This document shows positions 42,801 through 55,000 of a stretch of DNA of 64,000 nucleotides, piece after piece (position 1 is the first letter of the stretch; the number at the start of each line of letters is the position of its first letter). A program made the translations under genes and the position numbers. The stretch covers positions 22,368,501 to 22,432,500 of the forward strand of contig NC_056538.1 in NCBI RefSeq assembly GCF_910596095.1, in the 5' to 3' direction. The notes under the pieces were generated by a model. That model had not been told where the DNA came from, searched no databases, and saw only the letters and a program-made list of their open reading frames with translations. This DNA comes from Thunnus maccoyii (lineage: Eukaryota > Chordata > Actinopteri > Scombriformes > Scombridae).

Positions 42801-45800
42801 GTAACGCAGAGAGAAGATTTTACAGTAACTCTTACCAGGCCTCCAGTGTCAGGGTTTATGCTGTAAGAAGAGTTGGCAAACTTTGGGCTGTTTTTGTGGT
42901 CCTGGGGAAGTTCCTCGTTGTTGTGGAACCAGCGGTACTGAGATGCAGGGAAGCCTTCGTTCTCCAGACATCGTAGCTCGGTTGATGTTCCCACTGTGAC
43001 TGCCTCTGGCACGCTGCACCGCGGTACGACAGGTTTCACTGCATGTAGACACAGACCAAACTGAGAAATACTGAAAAACACCTCTATCTACTACAGGCAA
43101 TATCACCTTTACAAGATCTTTAAAAAAAACATGTATCAATCACTCCAGATATGACAAGTAACAATTACAAGTTAGCAGAGCCTGAGGTAATGACTTAAAG
43201 TAATAGGTTGACATTTTAGGATATGTGTTTTTCATTTTCTTGCAGATAGTTAAATGAGAAGATTGACACCACTCCCATATGTGTCCCTTAAATATAAAGC
43301 TACAATGAGCAGACAGTTAGTCTAGTGTAGCATAAAGATTGGAAACAGCTAGCCTGCCTCTGTCCAAGTGTAACAAAATCTGCCTACAAGCACCTCTAAA
43401 AGCAATCGCTCATTGTAAAACAAGACTCCAGAAAGGCACTGCACCTGGCCAAAAAATAGTCAAGCACATAACACCCAATAAAAACACACATTTTTGTTTT
43501 TTACACTTCGTTTTTTCTTTGGATTAATGAACAAGATATAATGTCTAATTAGTGAGCTTAGAGGTGCAGATAGGCATATTTTTTCACCTTTGGAAAGAGT
43601 CAGACTGGTTGCTTTCCCGTTTCCAGTCTTTATGCTAAGCTAAGCTAACTGGCTGCTGGCTGTAGCTTCATATTTTTAGGCCAGATATAAGAGTGGAAAC
43701 AATCTTCTTATCTAACTCTCAGGAAAGAAAGCAAATGAGTATATTTCCTAAAATGGTTCACTGCTCCTTTAAAATTAGTGTAACAGCCCACAAATCCTGA
43801 AATATCAATTCTATCTATCTCTCTTAAATGTCTGAAGTGCAGCATAATTTTATCTTGATATGTTAACCCACAGGATTATAAATCCAGATGCACTATGAGT
43901 CTTAGACAATCGTAGACAGGTCAATGGTGTGGTTAGACTCTGCTGCCATACCTCTTACTGCAAGACTAATGAGTATCTCATCAAAGTCCCTTTGATCATC
44001 GATGGCAGCCACCTCACAGCGGTACTCTGCAGTGTCTGACCGAGTGGTGTTGAAGATCAGAATGTTGGCTGGCTCTCTGAGCTGTGCTCTGTGCTCCAAG
44101 TCCCCTTTTCAGAGGAAGAAAAAAACACTTTACAATTGCTCATTCAAATACACAGCATGACTTCACAGTTCAAAAACAAAATTCAATGCCAAGTTCTTTC
44201 AAGGTACCATTCATTCAGCTAAGCTCTGAGTCTTGAGACATTGCTTTGAAATGCGGTGGTCCACTGGTTGATAGGGTTTTCAAAAAGAAAGAGTTTTCCG
44301 AGCGGTTTACCTGCTATCTTGTTTTGAAAGTACACATAACTGGGGACACCATTTTTAATCTTTTTCCATTCAATCCTCGGGTTGTTAGTTGAGATGGACT
44401 CTATTAAACAGGTCAGTTCGATGGCTGTGAAGAAAACAGAAAGCATGAGCGAAAGAGCAGGCATCCCAAATCAGGAAAAGAAAAGCTACTTTTGCTAAAT
44501 AGGTTGGAGCAACTTACGCTCAAACTCATTTGCCCAAACAATCTTGTCCGTGGTTCGGAGGATTACCCCGAGTGATGATGGAATGTGGCCTGCAGAAAAA
44601 AAAAAAGGGAAGAGAGACATTAAACGCTGAGTAACCCTGATTACACACACACACAAGCATTTCCATTAGCAGACATTATCAACTGGGCATGTTGCCTAAT
44701 AAACAGTGGATTAAAGTGATAAATATAGAACCTCTCAGAGAGTGAGAGAGCCTCAGGATCTGATTTAGGGTAAACACATCATATTAATTACTTCCCATTT
44801 CTATTTACGAGGCCAAAATGTGTAAATTGTACATTTTTAATGAGCATGTGTACTCTGTAGTACAGGCTTTTGGCATAAACTGACTCCTAAGAAGAAATAT
44901 TCTGACTTCACTGTTTGAATAGCCTCCTTTATAGTGATTAATTAGTTAATCATTTGGCTGGTGATAGATCATAAGCGAATAAGTTCTAAATGTTAGTTTA
45001 CTGGTACTACAGATATTACTGGAGGGGTGTCTCTAAATAATTGGGCAGTGAAACATTTTTTTTGTTGTTGTTTTGGCTTTACTCCAGCACACTGCTGTTG
45101 AAATGAAACAGAGACTGAGGTTAAAGTGCTGACTTTCAGCTTGATGGGTGTTTTACTGTGTTTACATCCATGCTGGAGGAAGCCTTTTAAACACAGTGCC
45201 TCCAGTTTTAGGCAATGCAGTGAGACAGTGATGCTAAACATACAGACGATGCAACCGAAGCATTTTTAGAGCCAAATAGTGAAATGTTCTTGAATGACTA
45301 TGTCAATCACCAGACCTAAATCCAACTGCGTATTTGTTCAATTCAATGAAGACCTAGATGTTGCACATACAGAAGGATTTCAATCTTTCAACACTGATTT
45401 TAATGCTGAAAAGTAGAAAAACGAACAAACAAAAACCTCCAGGGTAAAAATAGAGACAATACATCCAGACAGAAGGTGGATTGGGATGTCAGATTTATGT
45501 CAAAAACATACATGATGTTAGAATATGAGCATCTGCGTCACTTGTTCATTAGAACTCAGTAATGTCCGGGTAACGATATGCCTCTGAGAAATAGATGTAA
45601 TGGGTCAGTGATGTGTCACCCATTAGAGCAGTGTGCTCTCATTTCTTTTCTCAAACTAATCATATTTGGGAAAATGTGCTATTAAAACATTTATTCACTC
45701 AAAAACAAGATGGCTTTGTTGAAGTGGTGTGCAATTTCTCAACTTAATTATACTGAATTTGGCTGTTGTTGAAAAGCCAGCCGTACACCCTCAAACAGGA

Positions 45801-48800
45801 TAACAGTTAAGTTTAACAAATCGTGCTTTACTGAAAGAGCAGCTAAATTGTGACACTAATTTAGACTGGGTACATAAAATAAACAATGTGTCGTAAACAC
45901 TAAACAAAACAAACCAGAAGCACAGATTACTTAGCAGTGCTTAAACTCAAAGCACATTTAATCAACCATCTTGGTTTCCCTCTGGCACAAACAACAAATC
46001 CTTATTTTATGTTTTAAGTTCCTTGCTTGAGTGCACTCCTTAAAGCAATCAGCGCTATTTGTAAATGTCATATTTTAATAACGAGTGGCTTAATTCACAA
46101 ATTGTGTCAAAAATGGGCCAGCAGAAAGCCGATTCAAGCAGAAAATAAATGAGTATGGGGGAGGAGGGGTGTACAGCAACAAATTAAGGAAATGTGAAAA
46201 TTATAACTCCAAGTAAACACATTATTCCACAATTTAAAATGCTAAAGATAAATAAGCATGTTTCCACCTTCCGCTGGAACTCTATACCCAACCTATTGTG
46301 TCTGCGCCACTTCCAAATGCAGTAATTACTGGTTACACTAACACACTAACTGCACCCATGCTGTGTAATGAAGGCATTCCCGCTCCCAGTGGGGGCTGTA
46401 TGAAGGGCTGAAATTAGACAATAATAATCAGTGTTCATGTGAGCAGGCTTTGAATACTGCAAGACATACTCTCCTGCTTGCCTGAGGCATTCTGACTAAC
46501 TCTGAGCTAAGGCATTTGTTCAAAGCGGTCTTGATGGCACACGAGTGACCCTGAGATGTACAGTATGACTCTGAGCCAAAGGGAGCCAGCATATAGCCGA
46601 TGCTCGGTCTGAAAGTGATGAAAACATTGGTTCTGCCAAAGCATCCGGTCGTATCTGCACAGCTGCGGACTCTGATGAGATCTGACTCCCAGGTCTCAGC
46701 TTCCGTCTCTGTTGCTGACTTTCCCACCCTGTACATCAAGAGCTATTTTTACCCCAGCTGTGACTGGACATCCTGAGAGACACAAGAGACCTCGTCCAAC
46801 AAACAATCCCCGGGGTCTTCAGCTTCATACACAGTTAGGAGTCTAGTGTTGTGGGCTAAATCCACAATAAAGGCAGAAGCTTTTTCCCCATACTGCAAGT
46901 TCACATGAGGAGGAAGGGTCTGATTTTTAGATGCAAAATAAAAACTACAGTGCTTTTCACAACTCTAGTCATTTCATCACCACATACAAGTGTGTCACAT
47001 GTTATTCTACGTTTACAAGAAATGATTCATTTAATTAAGTTTTGCTGAAGTCTGTTTGTTTTTCTACAGCACTCTGCAACACTGTGAAGGTCCTTGGAGG
47101 CGCCCTTCGCCGCTACATGTCGTCACCCTCCCTCCCTCTAAAATAAACTTAAAAAAAAAAAGGATAAATGAAGTTTACTGTCATTGTTATTCTCAGTATA
47201 TAATAACTGATAATGGGGTTACAAGTAATCAAGATCAAAAATCTGTATAAATCTGTGTTATATGATTCCTGTTAGAGGTTCTTCTCCACCCAAACAAAAC
47301 CAAAAGTAGGCCGTGGGAAAGAATCACCACAGTCAATTAACAAGACAATGTATAACTAATTGCTAATACAAGCTTAGAATAAAAGCATCCATACAACAAT
47401 TGTTGGTCCCGTTGTGGCACAATGTAGGCCAAAGAGAAGACAATATTTTTGAATTATGAAAATAATCTCAGCGCTTGCTGGAAAGCAAACACAGGCTCCT
47501 TTTTAATCCCTCTGTTGTCTCTGATGCATAGGCAAAGTAGGTCTATAGCCTGTTCTGAGAGAAACGCGCTCTTAAATAGCCACATTCTGCAATCCTCTTA
47601 TGCACCAAATATGAAAACAATTACCCATCCCCATCCCTGCGACAACAAAAAAAGTTGTTGATCCAGTGCATCTATAAAAAGCATCTTTCCCAGACATTCC
47701 AATGCAGAGCAGACGCAGCGAATATGCTGAAGACAGAGCTTCAAAAAACATGGAGGAGTGTGTGGACCGAGGACCACTGGCATTCACAGCATACTGGAGT
47801 GACTGCATAATAACAATTAATCACTCCAGTAGATTAAAACGAGATGGTCTTATTTTCACAAGAACTTGAGGGAAATCTAAGACACACATGAACTGTGTTT
47901 TGCCCTTGTGTCCACTGAAGCCACTCTAGGCCGCATGAATGACAGCACTGAAGAAAACACACTCCCTCTACGCCACGAGATCCCACAGTGAATAAACATT
48001 AAGCTTTTAGAGATGAAACAATTAGTCCTTTATGGTCATTTTTTTTAAAGCAAAAAAGCCAAACAATCCCTGGTTCCAGCTACTCAAGTGTGATGATTTG
48101 CTGCTTTTCTTTGTTTTACACCATTGTAAATTGACACTCTTTGAGTTAGTACTGTCGGTCGGACAAAACAAGCAGTTTTGAAGACTTGTTTTAATTTTGT
48201 CACTATTTTCTGACATTTATAGACCAAACGATACCGATTAATCGATCAGTAGCTTAATCCATAATTAAGATAATCATTACTTGCAGCCCTGGTAGGTTTT
48301 ACACCTACTCCAAAATCAGAGGAAGAAAGCAGAAACATTCATTTTGTCTTAATTTAAATAAAATTATTTAAATGTATGCACCATTGTGTCCCAATTATAT
48401 GAGGCATAAATTCAACAATGCTAATACTGATTCATATTCATTATTCAAACCTAAATGCAGTCTAAATCTTGAGGGTAGAATTTTAGGCTATTAAAATAGT
48501 CTAAAACCTTGAATTTTGATCATTTGCCACGCTGCTGTGGAAGTCATCTAGCTACATTTTACGCGCTGCATCGGCCGCAGGTCAGTCCTGAGTTTCACAA
48601 CCAAACCACAGTGTCAACAATCTGATAAATGAAGCTTTGCCTGTCAGCCGCTTAGTCATTTGATTGACCCTCGCAGAGGACCTGGGTCAAAAGTTCAACA
48701 TTTACTGATGTAATCTGCCATTTAGAAATCACCCAGTCCATTGCCAATTTTCCCTCAGCAGCAGCAGCAGCAGGGTGACCTCACACCAAGCGTACACCAG

Positions 48801-49747
48801 GGGTGGACACAGCATTTCATACATTGATAAGCCCAAAGCTCCAGCTGGTTTTTAGGCACCATGACTTAATGTACAGCAGATTGCCCTCCACCTGCCTCAC
48901 TGATAACACCACGCTCACCATCATCAATCACCACAAAACCTCTAAACAAATACACCACTTGGATGAGATTCAAGCTGGGCAGCACTATGGCATTAAAACT
49001 TTGGGATTTCACATCTCATCTTAATGAGATATGGATTTTATAACTGTATGGGCCTGTGGTTATGCTGCATACACAGCAGATGTTATTTGAGATGCTCTAG
49101 CTTACAGGCCTGTTATTTCTGATACCTGTCATGTCAGTGCTAACATGACAGGCTCCCCTCCATGTGTCTGCGCTTTCTTTTGCCTAAAGTAACGTCCGCT
49201 TTGTTTTCACTCTGGAGAATTTCCTCACATTTAGTTACTCGCCGGTGACAAGTAAACACGAGCGATGTGATGTGAAATTTCGAGGCTTGGTTAAACATTT
49301 GTAATGATTAGAAACACATTAATTTAACACTATGTCGTACGCTGTTGAAAACGGCACTGGTTAGCAAACGGTAACATAAATTCAAACGTTTAAACATGAA
49401 GGATGCTCATACGACGACGTCATTTTTCAGGTTTGAGCCGCACAACAGCAACGTTAGCGTTACTGGAAACAAGAGCAGTCGTTATAACGTTATGTACTTA
49501 ACACCACAACAATTAGTTAACAATAATGCTCTTTTTTTTCTTTCTGCTCAACCTGTTTGTGTCAAGCTAGCACAACGTCTGGTGTAACGTTAGCGGTGAC
49601 AGTCAGTCACATTACAGCTCTGATTTTAACGGCAGCCGCACCTAGTTAAGTGCACAAACGATTTGATAATAGCACTGTCAGAAGGGAAAATAGCTTACCT
49701 AGGCTGGTGTAAAGAAGAAAACAAGCTATCAGTCGCACAATCGCCAT
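39898..49747 (-). CDS. jam3: Junctional adhesion molecule 3 (JAM-C)
   Basis: Exons in transcript order: 49747-49699, 44589-44518, 44424-44311, 44104-43952, 43038-42836, 42339-42240, 40405-40276, 40160-40109, 39933-39898; 302 residues (human 310). JAM3 is a tight-junction and leukocyte/germ-cell adhesion protein that pairs with JAM2 and itself and recruits PAR3 through its PDZ ligand. Residues 1-17 are a signal peptide. Ig1 has C46 and C108 (YRCEV) and the JAM dimer motif RIE at 57-59 within PRIEWKKI. Ig2 has C153 and C212 plus the extra pair C137/C223; NTT (97) and NSS (185) are N-glycosylation sequons. A membrane span lies at about 243-260, followed by KRG and a short tail ending HKSSFII (human SSFVI). 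The ATG at 49,747 has the better Kozak context; another in-frame ATG lies at 49,762 and would add five residues. Ortholog versus fish paralogue (jam3a/jam3b) cannot be decided. Confidence 0.94.
40598..40803. repeat. Dispersed repeat copy, GTTGCAGCCCT family, degenerate
   Basis: Ends CTATATCTGCAGCCCTT with ACATGATTAATCAAGAAACT AAC before it, as in the other copies. It lies in the jam3 intron before the membrane-span exon. Confidence 0.4.
41035..41545 (+). mobile_element. SINE with LINE-type tail
   Basis: The head has a tRNA-like B-box (GGGTTCAAAC near 41,069) followed by CTTGGCCAGCTGGGAC. The body is interrupted by a CT/TTA-rich stretch. The 3' part contains GAGGTTTCTTCCCGTTAAAG GGGAGTTTTTCCTTGCTGC, and GATTTGGCACTATGTAAATA AAACTGAACTGAACTGAATT, a tail of short tandem units. 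This tail is shared by many teleost SINEs and RTE/Expander-type LINEs (family name from recollection). It lies in the jam3 intron 40,406-42,239. Confidence 0.75.
43195..43774. repeat. Long fold-back element in jam3 intron 4
   Basis: Two arms of more than 200 bp are inverted copies. The left has GAGAAGATTGACACCACTCC, AGCATAAAGATTGGAAACAG and AAAATCTGCCTACAAGCACC TCTAA. The reverse complement of the right has AGAAGATTGTTTCCACTCTT, AGCATAAAGACTGGAAACGG and ATATGCCTATCTGCACCTCT AA. Transcribed RNA would form a long hairpin. A deleted relative is at 15.47-15.69 kb. Confidence 0.75.
45010..45365 (+). mobile_element. Possible degraded Tc1/mariner-type fragment in jam3 intron 1
   Basis: The start GGTGTCTCTAAATAATTGGGCA resembles transposon ends of the TGTCCAAATA type. 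Near 45,309 one frame reads SPDLNPTA, like the SPDLNPIE motif around the catalytic Glu of Tc1-like transposases, after a frameshift. The rest is eroded. Confidence 0.4.
48005..48296. repeat. Dispersed repeat, GTTGCAGCCCT family, near full length
   Basis: Begins AGAGATGAAACAATTAGTCC, passes through GATGATTTGCTGCTTTTCTT and CACTATTTTCTGACATTTAT AGACCAAACGATACCGATTA ATCGATCAGT, and ends TAATCATTACTTGCAGCCCT. It is the best-preserved copy in the window and a template for the degenerate ones. Confidence 0.7.
49125..49152. other. Perfect stem-loop in jam3 intron 1
   Basis: CCTGTCATGT and ACATGACAGG form a perfect 10-bp stem around the 8-nt loop CAGTGCTA. The flanks do not extend the pairing, so it is too short for a microRNA precursor. 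Function unknown. Confidence 0.5.
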
Positions 49748-50029
49748 CTTGCAGTGTCTCATTTATCGGTTACAATTGCACACACTCAGCACCTCTGAGA
49801 GGTATGAGGATGAAGGCAGAAAAGACTGGTGGATGTTGCCATCGACGAGTTTCCATAGCTACAAGGGCTTCTGGAGCTGAGTCCTCAGCGCTGTCTGACA
49901 GGCAAGAGGCGGTGCCAAGTGTGAACTCCTCCTCCAAATTACTCACAAATCTCAAAGTGTTTTCGTGGAGAAAATGTAGCCATGGCCCTCTAGTGGTTCT
50001 GTTTGTACTGGAGACGAATCTAATAATGT

Positions 50030-50628
50030 CCTAAGGATAATTTAAAAACAATAGTCGAGTGCCAAGTGAACACTTAAGTAGGTTTTTCTTGCCACAATCA
50101 TTCCTCCTGTTCATAGTGGCCATTAGAAGATCCCTTCATAATGCAATTACAATGTAAGTGATGGGGGCCAAAATCTGCAAGCCTCCTTCTGTGCAAAAAT
50201 GTATTTTAAAGTTTATCTGAAGCTAATATGAAGCTTCAGCTGTCCAGAGTCGAATCTAGTAGATATCTTACAGTCTTTTTATTGCCAAAGTCCCTCTTTT
50301 TGTTACTATACTTCCAGATCAACAGGGAAACACTGTCCAAGAAAACACAAAGAGGAAATGTGATGCTAAAAAGACTGTAAATGTGGCAGATATCCACTTA
50401 ATATGACTAACTCAGACAGCTGAAGCCTCATATAAGCTTCAGATAAACTTTTCAAAGACTGTGTGGACATACTGTGGATTTTGGCCCACAAGCACATTTG
50501 AAGGAGACCTTTTAATAGCCAGTATGATGAGGAAGAATGATTACAGCGAGCAAAACCTCTTTCAGTGTTCATATGGGCATCTGACTGTTCTTTTAAAATG
50601 AACTTGAAAATTTGTGAACCTGTCCTTG
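50030..50628. repeat. Fold-back MITE-like element, longer copy
   Basis: Outer arms match the acad8 intron element: CACAATCATTCCTCCTGTTC, ATAGTGGCCATTAGAAGATC on the left, and on the right TGTTCATATGGGCATCTGAC and TTGTGAACCTGTCCTT. It also has an inner inverted pair, GTTTATCTGAAGCTAATATG and the reverse complement of CATATAAGCTTCAGATAAAC, and a unique centre missing from the shorter copy. Confidence 0.7.
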
Positions 50629-51295
50629 GAAGAAATAATGCCTCTTGTTCTCCCAAAAAAATAAGGTTGCTAAAATATTACTTACCCACAAGTGAACCAC
50701 TGTGGAATATGGCCTAGTAAAATATTAAATGCACAATATAACTTGACAATGTTGGGATGCAGTGAGCTGTGAGAAACTATTTCAGCCAATGAGCTTGAAC
50801 ACTATGAAGGCTGTAACTATCCTGAGAACACTTATGTCATTTCTGCTGTACTTTCTCTGGGAATTTGGATATTTTAAGAACCCAAATCAATTATTAAAAA
50901 TTATACTTTCATAGGCGGATCTCAGTATTTTTTTTATATTCTCGCCACATATAAATTCTACTACTTTTAGGCCATTGAATGAATACAAATATATGTATAA
51001 ATATGTTTAGACCTTCTTGTTGAGAAATTTGAAAGACTTTTTTTATACTGAGCAGTTATTAGCTAATAAAAGATTTTATTTTATAATGTTAAGTTATTGC
51101 TGGTGTCTGGTCAAAAGGGGTAGTCGGATTGATAACTATTTATAAAATCTTGGCCAGAGACAGCTCTGACCATTTCAGTGAATAAGTTGATTGATTAAAA
51201 ATGATTATTTGATTAAAAAAACATTTTGCAACAACAAGCAACTGCTAAAGAGAGCCCTAAATTCTGTCCTTTTTGTATCCAGACAGAAACCTTTA

Positions 51296-51707
51296 AAGGC
51301 TGATTTATGGTAGGTTGCATGTCCCAAGTGTGCTCAACAGCAATTAAAGAGTCATGCAACATTTTCAATTTATGCTTTGCTCCATGGTAACCAGATCCCC
51401 CAAACGTCTTGTTTAGTTTCATCATATCATCCAGACCGGTGTTCTGACAGTTTGTGCTACCCACTAGTCTGATGAACTAAGCCTCTTGCTCGTAATGACC
51501 TACCCTAGCATTGTTTAACATAACATTTTTAGTAGCTACTCAGGTCAGATAAGTGTGAGAAGCTGACACATAACCCCTATAAATGGGATTAAAGGAGAGT
51601 GACACGAAAGGAAAATGTAAAGCAACACTTTTTCCTGTTGAAAATACGTCATTTCTGTCGAGCAACACTTATCAAAAGTGTCGAGCGACCTACCATAAAT
51701 CAGCCTT
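51296..51707. repeat. MITE with 22-24 bp terminal inverted repeats
   Basis: The left end AAGGCTGATTTATGGTAGGT and the reverse complement of the right end are identical over 20 bp and continue with one mismatch (TTGC against CGC-type). The element is about 410 bp and non-coding. Superfamily not assigned; no convincing target-site duplication was seen. Confidence 0.7.
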
Positions 51708-51998
51708 ACCTCCAGTGAAACCTAAACACTGAGCTTTCCAATATGTTCATATGTCATGGTACAGTACTGTCTGCCGGGAACATACTTGTACATACTGTAA
51801 GGTGACCATATACACTAGGGGGCAGAACCAAAAACAAAGGCAAACCCTTGAGAGAGACATTTTTACATCTTTACGTCTTGTTTTTTAATGCATACAGGGC
51901 CAAATATAGGCTATGCATGTGTAATTGACATTTTGAAGATATACTTGTTGACTTATCTGCAAACCTACAGTATGCAAGCTATTAGTTGCTACCATAAC

Positions 51999-51999
<1 letters not shown>

Positions 52000-52032
<33 letters not shown>

Positions 52033-52054
52033 TAATCTATCTATCTATCTATCT
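52000..52054. repeat. (CTAT)n microsatellite
   Basis: About 13 CTAT units with one interruption (ATTAATCTAT). Confidence 0.95.
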
Positions 52055-55000
52055 CCTGAAACGGTGGTAAAAAGTTGTTGCCTGTAAGACCATACTGAGG
52101 GCTGCGTGTAACAGTAATTTTCACTACAAGGGCATCAGGGCGGAAGATGGACCGCTCACAGACAGGAAATGCCTGAACATCAGTCTGCCAATGTGCTTGT
52201 GATGTGATCTCTAAGTCATCACCAATTTTTCCTCAAAATCCATGAAATTGTTCCCAACCCGACACTATAAAAGGAAAAAGGCACAATATAAAATAACTGG
52301 TGGTGCAAAATACAAAATCAAATGGAAACATAAGCAGAATATTTTTATATCTGAATTCTGCATGCAAATAGTAGTATCCTTTGTAAGTAATATAACATAG
52401 GCCTATATTGGTGGATTAATTTAATTTAATTTCGAGTTGTATTTATTTTCATTTTTACAGTACAGAGATACAGTAGCTGCATGGGTTCTTGCAAATGAAC
52501 AGCAGGTGGCAGTGTAAAACCATACATTACTGCGTCTGTCACTGCAAAAGACATACTGTATATAAAGAGGCACAGCAATATCTATATTACATAGACTATA
52601 TTGGTATTCATAGTCAGTTTTGTAACCCTTCAGAAAATCTGCTATGTTATAGGGGATGTTATAATATACTATCTCCACTTGCAGTCATAAGCGAAATGAT
52701 AAAACATTATCACAGCAAATTAAACTCCAAGATTTATGTTTGAATTTAAGTGTGTTTCTTGTAAATTCAACCCTCTGATCCACCCACTAAAAAAGATAAA
52801 TAGATGCGCACACACAAAAAAACAGCAAAATAAGACAAATGAACTTGTTGGCCTTTTCTCCTGCACCACCAGGCCATCCTTCCTACTTCCACTGTAGCAG
52901 TGTTGGTAGTATATGTTGCTAGGCAATCATTCCTCTGTTGCAAGTCCCCTTCTGGCTGCCCTTTGTTGCATCTCATAGAAAATTGTGCATTTAAATTGTT
53001 TCACAGACTCAGTGACACAAGAAAGAAATAACCTGTTTCTTTCTCTGAGGGTAGACTCAATGACCTTGCTTTTACTGTAATTTTAATAGGAAACACAGTC
53101 TGTAAGAGAAATCGGGATATTCAGCTCTATCATATAGTAGTTCAGTCATATGAGGTGATCTCATGCTGAGCCAAATCAGTAATTAATCATTTTGCAGCCA
53201 TTGCTTATTGGCACCTTCATTTGCTCTGGTTGTTGCGTGAGGTGGTGACTATTTCTTTGTGCCTCCATGCATCACTTGCACTATATACACAGTATCTCTC
53301 ACGCTGTGAAGAACACATGACTGTTGGTTTTGAGTTTAATGTTTCCTATCTCTCAATCTATTTTTTTCCTACAAGCCCGACAGACAGGGTTAACATTATT
53401 GAGGTGCGCACTGTGCTGAAGTAAACACAGGATATTAAAGCATAACAGCCTACAATATTATGCTAAATGTACAGTGAAAAACGGCAGATTTATTTTACAT
53501 AAAAGAAAAATATTACACTCAGGTGCTGCAGGTTGAATAAATGAAAGAAGTTCATATTTTATAGGCTTTCCTATGAGCTCTGGCATCTACAGTATATTAA
53601 GAAGCATCATGCAGAGATTATTTTGCTTAATAGTAATAGACGGCCTACATATTGCATTTTACATGATTGTTTTGTTAATAATTTGTACTTTCATTCACCA
53701 CTTGTTTGTAAAAACTTTTTCATCCCCAGATATGTTACTTGAGATTTAATTAAATATATTAGATTCTTCAAATGTAATTGCTCTAAAGAATAGAAGTTCT
53801 TCAAAAAGCAAGCTTCCTAGATCTCCCAGATTGTTGGTTATAGAAGAATACAGAGCTAGCATTATATAGTAGGTACTTTAGTAAAATTGTTTTTTATTAT
53901 TGCAGAACATTCTGCAATGTACCCACAATACATATTTCCTGTTTTTCTCAATTCAAACATTTGCAGAGATGTTTTAAAAACATGTTGTGGTGAACTGGCA
54001 TTAAAACCTTTCCTTATGATACACTGCTCAAATGGACTGAGAGGTATTATAAACCTGCTCTGGGACAATGAACCTCATACAACTGAACAAATGCCAAAAA
54101 TATTTAAATCTGTTGAACTATCTGTTAAAAACCAAAGTTTAAACCTATGCATAACATATTATGTTTTCATTCATTTCATTATAGTATCAGATAATGCAAA
54201 AAACTCACATTAGTGCACGTTGAGCTATTGTAACACATGATCTCTGTGCTTAATACTCAGGATAAATGACACATGGGTGAGCAAGATAATGGCACTCCAT
54301 GTCGTAAGTGATTCAAAGAAATGCTAATGTACACTATATATGGATGTATATTGGTCATAACTGTCACAATTCCTTTGATGGATATTCTTATCTCTAAGTA
54401 ACCTTCTGTGACTGTCAGAACCTGCTCTTTGAAGATTCCCAATGAGCTCCCCAACCCCCTTCTTGCAGCTATTATTAGTGTTCTGTTGAAGCAAGACACT
54501 TTCCTCTCCTCCTAATATTTATGCTACTTATTGTTTTTTTCCCCCACTAACTCTGTAATCTAATTCATTTTTTAAGCTACCATCTGCATTCCAACTTAAA
54601 ACTGCAGAGATTCCTCACAATGCATGTGCTATTTTTGGTCTCCACTCTTAGAGGTTTATTTTACATACTGGAGATTGCAGCTGACACACATTCGGCTATA
54701 ACTTTCATTAAAAAACTGCAGCCAGAAGTGTCAGCGGGGCTCCTCGGGACAGGAGTGAGGCCTTAAGAAGCAGCTTGAGGTTCAGATAGTGAGGCAGCTC
54801 AAATTCCCAGACAAGACAATCAGATGGAAAAGACTAATGAACGAAGCGGGGGGGGGGAAGTTTCTTTCAGCATGGATAACAGTGACAGACTCATTTAGTT
54901 AAAGCCCATTAAGAAAACATATTTTTTCAGTCACCTTTTTACTCTAAATAATGGTGTCCTTGATTTAATTCATGGAGATGGACCTGGTGCTCACCTTGTT

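Larger units (their letters stand above)
44590..49698 (-). other. jam3: Large first intron of jam3
   Basis: Five kilobases between the signal-peptide exon and the first Ig exon. It holds the Tc1-like fragment, a GTTGCAGCCCT-family repeat at 48.0-48.3 kb, a (CAG)4-5 run near 48,759 and a perfect 10-bp stem-loop at 49,125-49,152. No additional coding exon was recognised. Confidence 0.6.
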
